A stretch of DNA of 64,000 bases from Mycobacterium lehmannii (GTDB lineage Bacteria; Actinomycetota; Actinomycetes; Mycobacteriales; Mycobacteriaceae), in the NCBI RefSeq assembly GCF_002245535.1, contig NZ_NKCN01000020.1, positions 1 through 64,000 on the forward strand, given 5' to 3'. The notes under the pieces were generated by a model, which ran no database searches, was not told the DNA's origin, and saw only the letters and a list, made by a program, of their open reading frames with translations. Position numbers and translations under genes: made by a program. How positions within the stretch are numbered: the stretch's first letter is position 1; every line of letters starts with the position of its first letter. Below are positions 23,525-32,928 of the stretch, in pieces.

Positions 23525-25414
23525 ATGGGGTTCCATAACCCGTTCATCAAGGACGGACTGATCAAGTTTCCCGACAACGGGAGCCTGGTCAAACACGTCG
23601 AACGATGGGCGAAGGTGCGTGGAGACAAGCTCGCCTACCGCTTCCTGGACTTCTCCACCGAGCGCGACGGAGTCGCCCGCGATCTGCGCTGGGCCGACTT
23701 CGGTGCCCGCAACCGCGCGGTCGGTGCGCGTCTGCAACAGGTCACCCAGCCCGGTGACCGCGTCGCGATCCTGTGCCCGCAGAACCTCGACTACCTCGTT
23801 GCGTTCTTCGGGACCCTGTACTCGGGCCGCATCGCGGTGCCGCTGTTCGACCCGAACGAACCCGGCCACGTGGGCCGCCTGCACGCCGTGCTCGACGACT
23901 GCCATCCGTCGGCGATCCTGACGACCACCGATGCGGCCGAGGGTGTGCGCAAGTTCTTCCGCACTCGCCCCGCCAACCAGCGTCCGCGCGTCATCGCCGT
24001 CGACGCGGTGCCCAACGAGGTCGGCGCCACCTGGGAACAAGTCCCGGTCGACGAGCACACCATCGCCTACCTGCAGTACACCTCGGGCTCCACGCGGATC
24101 CCCACCGGCGTGCAGATCACCCACCTGAACCTCGCCACCAATGTGGTGCAGGTGATCGAGGCACTCGACGGCCAGGAAGGCGACCGGGGCGTGTCGTGGC
24201 TCCCGTTCTTCCACGACATGGGCCTGATCACCGTGCTGCTCTCGCCGATGCTCGGCCACTACATCACGTTCATGACCCCGGCCGCGTTCGTGCGCCGCCC
24301 CGGCCGTTGGATCCGTGAAATGGCCCGCAAGGAAGGCGACACCGGCGGGACCATCTCGGTGGCTCCGAACTTCGCGTTCGACCATGCCGCTGCCCGCGGC
24401 GTGCCCAAGGACGGCGAGCCGCCGCTCGACCTGTCCAACGTCAAGTGCATCCTCAACGGCAGCGAACCGATCTCGGCGGCAACCGTGCGGCGGTTCAACG
24501 AGGCCTTCGGCCCGTTCGGCTTCCAGCCCAAGGCGATCAAGCCCTCTTACGGCCTGGCCGAGGCCACACTGTTCGTGTCGACCACGCCGATGGACGCCGA
24601 ACCGACGATCACTCCGGTGGACCGCGACGAGCTCAACGTCGGCCGCTTCGTTCCGGTGTCCGAGGATTCGCCCAAGGCCGTTCCGCAGGCCGGCGCCGGC
24701 AAGATCGGCATCGCCGAGTGGGCGGTCATCGTCGACAACGACACCGCCACCGAGCTGCCCGACGGGCAGATCGGCGAGGTCTGGATCAGCGGCCAGAACA
24801 TGGGCACGGGCTATTGGGGGAAGCCCGAGGAGACCATCGCGACGTTCCAGAACATCCTCAAGTCGCGGACCAACCCGTCGCACGCCGAAGGCGCGACCGA
24901 CGACGCGACCTGGGTGCGCACCGGCGACCTGGGCGCCTACTACGACGGCGAGCTCTACATCACCGGTCGCGTCAAGGATCTGGTGATCATCGACGGGCGC
25001 AACCACTACCCGCAGGACCTGGAGTACTCCGCGCAGGAGGCCACCAAGGCGCTGCGCACCGGGTTCGTCGCGGCGTTCTCGGTGCCCGCCAATCAATTGC
25101 CTGACGAGGTGTTCGAGAACGCCCACTCCGGACTCAAGCGCGATCCCGACGACACCTCCGAGCAACTGGTGATCGTCGGTGAGCGGGCACCCGGCGCCCA
25201 CAAGCTCGACATGGGTCCCATCTCCGACGACATCCGCGCGGCGATCGCGGTGCGCCACGGCGTCACCGTCCGCGACGTGCTGCTGACCCCCGCCGGCGCG
25301 ATCCCGCGCACCTCGAGCGGCAAGATCGGTCGCCGGGCGTGCCGCGCGGCCTACCTGGACGGCAGTCTGCGCAGCGGGAAGATCGCCAACGCGTTCCCCG
25401 ACGAGACAGACTGA
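23525..25414 (+). CDS. fadD32: Long-chain fatty-acid-AMP ligase FadD32
   Basis: 629 aa (M. tuberculosis 637). It activates the C50-C60 meromycolic acid as acyl-AMP and loads it onto the N-terminal ACP of Pks13; cytoplasmic. FAAL features: the adenylation motif LQYTSGSTRIPTGV, the A5-type block PSYGLAEATLFVS, A7 WVRTGDLGAYYDGELYITGRVKD, A8 GRNHYPQDLE, and the C-terminal lysine motif PRTSSGKIGRRACR. FAAL enzymes carry an insertion that reduces CoA use; its presence is likely but not delimited here. First gene of the fadD32-pks13-accD4 operon; 14 bases separate it from pks13. Confidence 0.97.
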   Translation: MGFHNPFIKDGLIKFPDNGSLVKHVERWAKVRGDKLAYRFLDFSTERDGVARDLRWADFGARNRAVGARLQQVTQPGDRVAILCPQNLDYLVAFFGTLYSGRIAVPLFDPNEPGHVGRLHAVLDDCHPSAILTTTDAAEGVRKFFRTRPANQRPRVIAVDAVPNEVGATWEQVPVDEHTIAYLQYTSGSTRIPTGVQITHLNLATNVVQVIEALDGQEGDRGVSWLPFFHDMGLITVLLSPMLGHYITFMTPAAFVRRPGRWIREMARKEGDTGGTISVAPNFAFDHAAARGVPKDGEPPLDLSNVKCILNGSEPISAATVRRFNEAFGPFGFQPKAIKPSYGLAEATLFVSTTPMDAEPTITPVDRDELNVGRFVPVSEDSPKAVPQAGAGKIGIAEWAVIVDNDTATELPDGQIGEVWISGQNMGTGYWGKPEETIATFQNILKSRTNPSHAEGATDDATWVRTGDLGAYYDGELYITGRVKDLVIIDGRNHYPQDLEYSAQEATKALRTGFVAAFSVPANQLPDEVFENAHSGLKRDPDDTSEQLVIVGERAPGAHKLDMGPISDDIRAAIAVRHGVTVRDVLLTPAGAIPRTSSGKIGRRACRAAYLDGSLRSGKIANAFPDETD

Positions 25415-25428
25415 GACTCTCCCCGAAT

Positions 25429-28400
25429 ATGGCTGATACACAAGACGATTCGCAGCAACCCGAGATGCCGTCCGGCGACGAGATTCAGCTCGCGCCCGAA
25501 AAGCCGCTCACCGCACCGCGCACCGATATGACGGTCAACGAGATGCGCGAGTGGCTGCGCAACTGGATCGGCAACGCGACCGGACAGTCGCCCGACTCCA
25601 TCAGCGAGAGCGCGCCGATGGTCGAACTGGGCCTGTCGTCGCGCGATGCCGTCGCGATGGCCAGCGACATCGAGGACCTGACCGGCGTCACGTTGACCGC
25701 CACCGTGGCGTTCCGCCATCCCACCATCGAGTCGCTGGCCACGGTGATCGTCGAGGGTGAGCCGGAGGTCGAGGATGCCGGCGATGATGACGAGGACTGG
25801 ACGCGGACGCGCGACGTCGAGGACATCGCGATCGTCGGCCTGGCCACCCGCTTCCCCGGGGACATGAACACCCCCGACGAGACGTGGCAGGCGCTCATGG
25901 AGGGCCGTGACGCGATCACCGATCTGCCGGAGGGCCGCTGGGAGGAGTTCCTCGGCGAACCCCGCATCGCCGAGCGCGTCGCCAAGGCCCGCACCCGCGG
26001 CGGCTACCTGACCGACATCAAGGGGTTTGACGCCGAGTTCTTCGCGCTGTCGAAGATGGAGGCCGACAACATCGATCCGCAACAGCGGATGGCGCTCGAA
26101 TTGACCTGGGAGGCACTGGAAAACGCCCGTATCCCCGCATCGAGCCTGCGCGGCGGCAACGTCGGTGTCTACATCGGCAGCTCGCTGAACGACTACAGCT
26201 TCCTGGCCATGTCGGACCCGTCGATCGCCCACCCGTACGCGATCACCGGCACGGCGAGTTCGATCATCGCCAACCGGGTTTCGTACTTCTACGACTTCCG
26301 CGGCCCCTCGGTGGCCGTCGACACCGCCTGCTCGAGTTCGCTGGTCGCCGCGCACCAGGGTGTGCAGGCGCTGCGCTCGGGTGAGGCCGACGTCGTTGTC
26401 GTCGGCGGCGTCAACGCGTTGATCACCCCGCTGGTGACGGTCGGCTTCGACGAAGTCGGCGGGGTGCTCGCGCCGGACGGCCGGATCAAGTCGTTCTCGC
26501 AGGACGCCGACGGCTACGCCCGTTCCGAGGGCGGCGGAATGCTTGTGCTCAAGCGGGTTTCGGATGCCCGCTGCGACGGCGACGAGATCCTCGCCGTGAT
26601 CGCGGGCAGCGCGGTCAACCACGACGGCCGGTCCAACGGTCTGCTCGCGCCCAATCCCGACGCGCAGGCCGAGGTGCTGCGCAAGGCGTACAAGGACGCC
26701 GGCATCAACCCGCGCCTCGTCGACTACATCGAGGCGCACGGCACCGGCACCATCCTCGGTGATCCGATCGAGGCCGACGCGCTCGGCCGCGTCGTGGGCA
26801 GGGGGCGGGCGGCCGACAAGCCGGCGCTGCTGGGCGCGATCAAATCCAATGTGGGACACCTGGAGTCGGCGGCGGGCGCGGCGAGCCTGGCGAAGATGAC
26901 GTTGGCCCTGCGCAACGACAAGATCCCGCCGTCGATCAACTACGCAGGCCCCAACCCCTACATCGACTTCGACGGTGTGCACCTCAAGGTCGCCGACACC
27001 GTCACCGACTGGCCGCGCTACAGCGGCTATGCGATTACCGGCGTCTCGGGGTTCGGTTTCGGCGGCGCCAACGCCCACCTCGTGCTGCGCGAGGTGCTGC
27101 CGTCGGACCTCGTCGAGCCCGAACCGGAGCCGGAACCCGAAACCGGGCAAGACAAGTCGTCTGACGCGAACGCCGTCTACATCGGCGGGGTGCGGATGGA
27201 CGAGTACGGCGAATTCGTCGATGAGCCGCTTGCGCGAAGAGAATCAGGCCTCGATGACGACGACGCCTTGGACCGTCCCGCGCACGCACAGCAGGACGAG
27301 CCCGAACTGCCCGGCCTGACGGACGAGGCCAAGCGCCTGCTCGAGGCAGCCCGCGAGGAGATGGAGGCCGGTGAGCAGCCGGCACCGGTTGTACCGCTGG
27401 CGGTTTCGGGTTTCCTGACATCGCGGAAAAAGGCCACGGCCGCCGAGCTGGCCGACTGGATCGACAGCCCCGAGGGACGCGCGTCGTCGCTGGAGTCGAT
27501 CGGCCGCGCGCTGTCGCGGCGCAACCACGGGCGTTCGCGCGCGGTGGTGCTGGCCCACGACCACGACGAGGCCATCAAGGGCCTGCGCGCCGTGGCCGAG
27601 GGCAAGCAGCACCCGAGCGTGTTCAGCGCCGACGGCCCGGTGACGAACGGGCCCGTGTGGGTGCTCGCGGGTTTCGGTGCCCAGCACCGCAAGATGGGCA
27701 AGAGCCTGTATCTGCGCAACGAGGTGTTCGCAGAGTGGATCGACAAGGTCGATGCGCTCATCCAGGATGAACGGGGTTATTCGATCCTCGAGCTGATCCT
27801 CGATGACGCGGTCGACTACACCAATGAGACCTGCGAGTACCCCATCGAAGTCGTCCAGACCGTGATCTTCGCCCTGCAGATCGCGCTCGGTGAGTTGCTC
27901 AAGCACCACGGCGCCAAACCCGCTGCGGTGGTAGGCCAGTCGCTCGGCGAGGCCGCCGCCGCGTATTTCGCGGGCGGCCTGTCACTGGAGGACGCCACCC
28001 GGGCCATCTGTTCGCGTGCTCACCTGATGGGTGAGGGCGAGGCCATGCTGTTCGGCGAATGGATCCGGTTGATGGCGCTGGTCGAGTATTCGGCCGACGA
28101 GATCGATACCGTATTTGCCGATTTCAAGGATCTCGAGGTATGCGTCTACGCCGCGCCGACCCAGACCGTCATCGGCGGCCCGCCCGACCAGGTCGACGCG
28201 ATCATCGAGCGCTGCGAACAAGAGGGCAAGTTCGCCCGCAAGATGCAGACCAAGGGCGCCAGCCACACCTCCCAGATGGATCCGCTGCTGGGTGAGCTGG
28301 CCGCCGAACTCGTCGGGATCGAACCGCATCCGATCAAGATCGGTTACTTCTCGACGGTGCACGAGGGTCGTTACCTGCGCCCCGGTGAGACCATCCACGA

Positions 28401-30924
28401 TGTCGACTACTGGAAGAAGGGGCTGCGTCACAGCGTCTACTTCACCCACGGCATCCGCAACGCCGTCGACAACGGCCATACGACTTTCCTGGAGTTAGCG
28501 CCGAACCCGGTGGCGCTCATGCAGGTCGGCCTGACGACGGCGGCGACCGGCCTGCACGACGCCCAGCTGATCGCGACGCTGGCGCGCAAGCAGGACGAGG
28601 TCGACTCGATGACCGCGGCGATGGCCCAGCTGTTCGTGCACGGCCACGATCTGGACTTCCGCACGCTGTTCCCCCGGCGGTCCAAGGGGTTGGCCGGGGC
28701 GTTGGATTTCGCGAACATCCCGCCGACCCGCTTCAAGCGCAAACCGCACTGGCTCGACGCGCGGTTCACCGGAGACAGCTCGGTGATGATGCCGGGCAAC
28801 CACGTCGCCACCCCGGACGGCAGGCACGTCTGGGAGTACGCCCCCAAGGGTGAGCCGGATCTGGCCGGGTTGGTCAAAGCCGCTGCCGCTCAGGTCATTC
28901 CCGACGCCAAGTCGGTCGCCTCCGAACAGCGCGCGGTGCCCGGTGAGGGCGCACGGCTGGTCACGACGCTGACCCGCCATCCGGGAGGGGCCAGCGTGCA
29001 GGTGCACGCGCGCATCGACGAGTCGTTCACCCTGGTGTACGACGCCGTGGTGAGCCGCACCGGCGCCGCGGCGGCGCTGCCCGTCGCGGTGGCGACGGGA
29101 GCGACTGTGGCCGAGCAGGTTTCGGCGGCGCCCGCAGACGATCCCGAAGAAGACGCGGCCGAGATCCTGCAGGACAACCTGACTGCGGGTGCGGGCCTGG
29201 CCGCCGGCTTCGCGAAGTGGTCGCCGGACTCCGGTGAGTCGATCCGCGACCGTCTCGGCGCGATCGTCGGCGGGGCAATGGGTTACGAGCCCGAGGACCT
29301 GCCGTGGGAGGTGCCGCTGATCGAGCTCGGCCTGGACTCGCTGATGGCTGTGCGGATCAAGAACCGCGTCGAGTACGACTTCGACCTGCCGCCGATCCAG
29401 CTGACCGCGGTGCGCGACGCCAACCTGTATGCGGTCGAGAAGCTGATCCAGTACGCGATCGAACACCGCGACGAGGTCGATCAGCTTGCCGAGCATCAGA
29501 AGACCAAGACCGCCGAGGAGATCGCGGCCGAACAGGCCGAGTTGATGGGCGGTGCGACCACCGTCGCCGAACTCGAGCAGGTGTTGGCCGAGAAGACCGG
29601 CGTCGCCTCCGAGGTGACCAGTGCGGGCACGGCGACGGAATCCGACATCCCGCCGCCGCCGACCGACCCGAGCGGCCCGGTGATTCCGCCGCCGCCGACG
29701 GATCCGAGCGGCCCCACGCCCCAAACCGCCGCAGGCGGCCCGTCACAGTCGACGGTCGCGGCGGCGAGCAAGGTACTCACCCAGGAGGCGGTCACCGAAG
29801 CGCTCGGCTCCGACGTGCCACCGCGCGACGCCGCGGAACGCGTCACGTTCGCGACGTGGGCGATCGTCACCGGTAAGTCGCCGGGCGGCATCTTCAACGA
29901 CCTGCCCGACGTCGATGACGCGACCGCGACCAAGATCGCCGAGCGGCTGACCGAGCGGGTCGACGAGGGCACCATCACCGCCGACGACGTCCGCTCCGCG
30001 AAGACCATCGAGGAGCTGTCCACCACCGTCCGCGACTACCTCGAAGGCGGCAAGGTCGACGGCTTCGTGCGGACCCTGCGCGCCCCGTCCCAAGACTCGG
30101 ACCGGATCCCGGTGTTCGTCTTCCACGCCGCCGGCGGTTCGACGGTGGTCTACGAGCCGCTGCTCAACCGGTTGCCCGCGGACACACCGATGTACGGCAT
30201 CGAGCGCGTCGAGGGCACCATCGAGGAGCGCGCCCGCGAGTACGTGCCGAAACTGTTGGAGCTCAACGGTTGGACGGGAGACAAGCAGGGTCACCCGTTC
30301 GTCCTGGCCGGTTGGTCGCTGGGCGGTGTGCTCGCCTACGCGTGCGCGATCGGTCTCAAGCAGGCGGGCGCCGATGTGCGGTTCGTCGGTCTGATCGACG
30401 CGGTCCGTCCGAGTGAGGAGATCCCCCAGACGAAGGAGGAGACCCGCGCCCGCTGGGATCGCTACGCCCGCTTCGCCGAGCGCACGTTCAACGTCGAGAT
30501 CCCCGAGATCCCCTACGAGGAACTCGAGGCCCTCGACGACGAGGGCCAGGTGCGCTACGTCCTCGACGTGGTGAGCCAGAGCGGGGTGCAGATCCCCGGC
30601 GGCATCATCGAGCACCAGCGCACCTCGTATCTCGATCAGCGGGCCATCGATACCGCCGAGATCAAGCCGTACGACGGCAAGGTCACGCTGTACATGGCTG
30701 ACCGCTACCACGACGACGCGATCTACTTCGAGCCGCGCTACGCCACCCGCAAGCCGGACGGCGGCTGGGGGGAGTTCGTTTCTGACCTGGAGGTCGTCCC
30801 GATCGGGGGCGAGCACATCCAGGTGATCGACGAGCCGTACATTGCGAAGGTCGGGGCGCACATGAGCGAGTCGATCAGCCAGATCGAGGCCGACAACACC
30901 GATCAGGAGAAGCAGGGCAAGTGA
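25429..30924 (+). CDS. pks13: Mycolic acid condensing polyketide synthase Pks13
   Basis: 1831 aa, about 100 longer than in M. tuberculosis (1733). It condenses the meromycolyl chain with a carboxylated C24-C26 acyl chain and transfers the product to trehalose. Domains in order: N-terminal ACP (LGLSSRD, Ser about 69), ketosynthase (DTACSSSL, Cys301; HGTGT, about 436; NVGHLE), acyltransferase (GQSLGE, Ser838), second ACP (LGLDSLM, Ser1304) and thioesterase (AGWSLGG, Ser1630). Extra length lies in an acidic KS-AT linker (EPEPEPE, about residue 565) and in the ACP-TE linker with two IPPPPTDPSGP repeats. The ATG at 25429 gives the family start MADTQDD. Overlaps accD4 by GTGA. Confidence 0.98.
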   Translation: MADTQDDSQQPEMPSGDEIQLAPEKPLTAPRTDMTVNEMREWLRNWIGNATGQSPDSISESAPMVELGLSSRDAVAMASDIEDLTGVTLTATVAFRHPTIESLATVIVEGEPEVEDAGDDDEDWTRTRDVEDIAIVGLATRFPGDMNTPDETWQALMEGRDAITDLPEGRWEEFLGEPRIAERVAKARTRGGYLTDIKGFDAEFFALSKMEADNIDPQQRMALELTWEALENARIPASSLRGGNVGVYIGSSLNDYSFLAMSDPSIAHPYAITGTASSIIANRVSYFYDFRGPSVAVDTACSSSLVAAHQGVQALRSGEADVVVVGGVNALITPLVTVGFDEVGGVLAPDGRIKSFSQDADGYARSEGGGMLVLKRVSDARCDGDEILAVIAGSAVNHDGRSNGLLAPNPDAQAEVLRKAYKDAGINPRLVDYIEAHGTGTILGDPIEADALGRVVGRGRAADKPALLGAIKSNVGHLESAAGAASLAKMTLALRNDKIPPSINYAGPNPYIDFDGVHLKVADTVTDWPRYSGYAITGVSGFGFGGANAHLVLREVLPSDLVEPEPEPEPETGQDKSSDANAVYIGGVRMDEYGEFVDEPLARRESGLDDDDALDRPAHAQQDEPELPGLTDEAKRLLEAAREEMEAGEQPAPVVPLAVSGFLTSRKKATAAELADWIDSPEGRASSLESIGRALSRRNHGRSRAVVLAHDHDEAIKGLRAVAEGKQHPSVFSADGPVTNGPVWVLAGFGAQHRKMGKSLYLRNEVFAEWIDKVDALIQDERGYSILELILDDAVDYTNETCEYPIEVVQTVIFALQIALGELLKHHGAKPAAVVGQSLGEAAAAYFAGGLSLEDATRAICSRAHLMGEGEAMLFGEWIRLMALVEYSADEIDTVFADFKDLEVCVYAAPTQTVIGGPPDQVDAIIERCEQEGKFARKMQTKGASHTSQMDPLLGELAAELVGIEPHPIKIGYFSTVHEGRYLRPGETIHDVDYWKKGLRHSVYFTHGIRNAVDNGHTTFLELAPNPVALMQVGLTTAATGLHDAQLIATLARKQDEVDSMTAAMAQLFVHGHDLDFRTLFPRRSKGLAGALDFANIPPTRFKRKPHWLDARFTGDSSVMMPGNHVATPDGRHVWEYAPKGEPDLAGLVKAAAAQVIPDAKSVASEQRAVPGEGARLVTTLTRHPGGASVQVHARIDESFTLVYDAVVSRTGAAAALPVAVATGATVAEQVSAAPADDPEEDAAEILQDNLTAGAGLAAGFAKWSPDSGESIRDRLGAIVGGAMGYEPEDLPWEVPLIELGLDSLMAVRIKNRVEYDFDLPPIQLTAVRDANLYAVEKLIQYAIEHRDEVDQLAEHQKTKTAEEIAAEQAELMGGATTVAELEQVLAEKTGVASEVTSAGTATESDIPPPPTDPSGPVIPPPPTDPSGPTPQTAAGGPSQSTVAAASKVLTQEAVTEALGSDVPPRDAAERVTFATWAIVTGKSPGGIFNDLPDVDDATATKIAERLTERVDEGTITADDVRSAKTIEELSTTVRDYLEGGKVDGFVRTLRAPSQDSDRIPVFVFHAAGGSTVVYEPLLNRLPADTPMYGIERVEGTIEERAREYVPKLLELNGWTGDKQGHPFVLAGWSLGGVLAYACAIGLKQAGADVRFVGLIDAVRPSEEIPQTKEETRARWDRYARFAERTFNVEIPEIPYEELEALDDEGQVRYVLDVVSQSGVQIPGGIIEHQRTSYLDQRAIDTAEIKPYDGKVTLYMADRYHDDAIYFEPRYATRKPDGGWGEFVSDLEVVPIGGEHIQVIDEPYIAKVGAHMSESISQIEADNTDQEKQGK
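29647..29718 (+). repeat. Two 36-bp tandem repeats in the pks13 ACP-TE linker
   Basis: Two consecutive copies encode IPPPPTDPSGPV and IPPPPTDPSGPT (residues about 1407-1430). The DNA copies differ at several third positions, so the duplication is not very recent. The Pro-rich unit lies in the flexible linker between the second ACP and the thioesterase and should be tolerant of copy-number change. Confidence 0.8.
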
Positions 30925-32495
30925 CGACGGAATCTCTGCCGCCCATCCGCACCAGGACCACCGCAGAACTGCTCGCCGAACTCCGCGAGAAGCTGGAACA
31001 GGCCAAGGAGCCCGGTGGGGAGAAGGCGGTCGCCAAGCGGGAGAGAAAGGGCATTCCGAGCGCCCGCGCGCGAATCCACGCCCTGGTCGATCCGGGCAGC
31101 TTCCTGGAGATCGGCGCGTTGGCGAAGACGCCCGGTGATCCGAACGCGTTGTTCGGCGACGGCGTGGTGACGGGGCACGCCAGGATCAACGGCAGGCCGG
31201 TCGGCGTGTTCAGCCACGACCAGACGGTGTTCCAGGGCTCGGTCGGTGAGATCTTCGGCCGCAAGGTGGCCAAGCTGATGGAGTGGGTGGCGATGGTCGG
31301 CTGCCCGATCATCGGCATCAACGACTCGGCGGGCGCGCGGATCCAGGACGCGGTGACGTCGCTGGCGTGGTACGCCGAGCTGGGTCGCCGCCACGAGCTG
31401 CTCCGCGGGCTGGTTCCCGAGATCTCGATCATCCTCGGCAAATGCGCTGGGGGAGCGGTGTATTCACCGATCCAGACCGATCTCGTCGTGGCCGTTCGGG
31501 ATCAGGGCTACATGTTCGTCACCGGACCCGACGTCATCAAGGACGTCACCGGCGAGGACGTCTCGCTCGATGAACTCGGCGGCGCCGATGCCCAGGCCCG
31601 CTACGGCAACATCCACCAGGTTGTGGAGAGCGAGGCCGCGGCGTTCCAGTACGTCCGCGATTACCTGGAGTTCCTGCCCGCCAACACGTTCGACGATCCG
31701 CCGATCGTCAACCCCGGGCTGGAGCCGGAGCTGACCCCGCATGATTACGAGCTGGACTCGATCGTGCCGGACAGCGACAACATGGCCTACGACATGCACG
31801 AGATCCTGCTGCGGATCTTCGACGACGGCGACGTCTTCGATGTGGCCGAGCAGCAGGGTCCGGCGATCATCACCGCGTTCGCGCGGGTCGACGGACGCCC
31901 GGTCGGGGTGGTCGCCAACCAGCCGATGCACTTGTCCGGGTCGATCGACAACGAGGCTTCCGACAAGGCCGCGCGGTTCATCCGGTTCTGCGATTCCTAC
32001 AACCTGCCTTTGGTTTTCGTCGTCGATACGCCGGGATTCATGCCGGGTGTCCAGCAGGAGAAGGGCGGCATCATCAAGCGCGGCGGCCGCTTCCTGAACG
32101 CCGTCGTCGAGGCCGATGTGCCGAAGGTGACCATCACCATCCGCAAGTCATACGGTGGGGCATACGCGGTGATGGGATCCAAGCAGCTGTCGGCGGATTT
32201 GAACTTCGCGTGGCCGACCGCGCGCATCGCGGTGATCGGCGCCGAGGGTGCCGCCCAGCTGCTGGTGAAGCGGTTCCCGGATCCGACGGCGCCGGAGGTG
32301 CAGAAGATCCGCGCCGACTTCATTGAGGGTTACAACCTCAACATGGCCACGCCGTGGATCGCCGCCGAGCGCGGCTTCATCGACGCGGTGATCCAGCCGC
32401 ACGAGACCCGGCTGTTATTGCGCAAGTCGCTGAACCTGCTGCGCGACAAGCAGATCACCCGCGTGCAACGCAAGCACGGCCTCACCCCGATCTAG
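30921..32495 (+). CDS. accD4: Acyl-CoA carboxylase beta subunit AccD4
   Basis: 524 aa (M. tuberculosis 522). Carboxyltransferase subunit that, with AccA3, AccD5 and AccE5, carboxylates C24-C26 acyl-CoA to supply the extender used by Pks13; cytoplasmic. Two crotonase-fold carboxyltransferase halves are visible. The first has INDSAGARIQDAV and GKCAGGAVYSP; the second has FVVDTPGFMPGVQQE and ITIRKSYGGAYAVMGSKQL. The GTG start overlaps the pks13 stop (GTGA). A degraded copy of its 3' end lies about 0.8 kb downstream. Confidence 0.97.
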   Translation: MTTESLPPIRTRTTAELLAELREKLEQAKEPGGEKAVAKRERKGIPSARARIHALVDPGSFLEIGALAKTPGDPNALFGDGVVTGHARINGRPVGVFSHDQTVFQGSVGEIFGRKVAKLMEWVAMVGCPIIGINDSAGARIQDAVTSLAWYAELGRRHELLRGLVPEISIILGKCAGGAVYSPIQTDLVVAVRDQGYMFVTGPDVIKDVTGEDVSLDELGGADAQARYGNIHQVVESEAAAFQYVRDYLEFLPANTFDDPPIVNPGLEPELTPHDYELDSIVPDSDNMAYDMHEILLRIFDDGDVFDVAEQQGPAIITAFARVDGRPVGVVANQPMHLSGSIDNEASDKAARFIRFCDSYNLPLVFVVDTPGFMPGVQQEKGGIIKRGGRFLNAVVEADVPKVTITIRKSYGGAYAVMGSKQLSADLNFAWPTARIAVIGAEGAAQLLVKRFPDPTAPEVQKIRADFIEGYNLNMATPWIAAERGFIDAVIQPHETRLLLRKSLNLLRDKQITRVQRKHGLTPI

Positions 32496-32511
32496 TCCCC
32501 CGCGCCCGTGG

Positions 32512-32928
32512 TCACCCCGCTGGGGGCTGCAACGGAACCCCTGGTGCCAACACCGGGGGCGCCATCGGCGGAATGGGCTCGCCGATGTTGGGCGGATTGA
32601 CACGGACCGTCGGGAGTACCTCCCGCGGCGGCACTTGTGGCCCGGCGCCCTGGCCCTCGGCCGGCGGCGCCACACACTCTTTTCGATTGTCGTTCCACAC
32701 GCCGCCGCTGTGCTTACAGCAGTACTCGTTGGCGGTATCGATCCAGTTCTGCGTGTTGTCGAGGCCCTCGTCCAGGGTTTGGGTGCAGTTGTCGAACTCC
32801 TCGATGTCCCATACGGGCTCGGCACTCGCGATCGTGCCGCACCCGAGTGCGACACATCCGAGCGCGGCGGCCAGCATCACAACACACCTGAGTAGGAAGG
32901 GGTGGGCGGTTTGGCGACGGATTGTCAT
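32512..32928 (-). CDS. Small secreted cysteine-containing protein
   Basis: 138 aa, not recognised by name. Residues 1-37 form a signal peptide (hydrophobic FLLRCVVMLAAALGCVALGC, then TIASAEP). The mature part has four cysteines in a compact stretch (FDNCTQTLDEG, EYCCKHSGG, RKECVAPP), likely disulfide-bonded, then a Pro-rich tail (PPREVLPTVRVNPPNIGEP and PPMAPP). Mycobacteria have many short exported proteins of this plan with unknown function. It converges on accD4 with a 16-base gap and its own promoter region faces the degraded intergenic zone. Confidence 0.72.
   Translation of the reverse strand: MTIRRQTAHPFLLRCVVMLAAALGCVALGCGTIASAEPVWDIEEFDNCTQTLDEGLDNTQNWIDTANEYCCKHSGGVWNDNRKECVAPPAEGQGAGPQVPPREVLPTVRVNPPNIGEPIPPMAPPVLAPGVPLQPPAG

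Noticed and set aside
25351..27150. Long minus-strand open frame opposite pks13
   Set aside because: Mirror of the pks13 codon bias, no domain, no ribosome-binding site.
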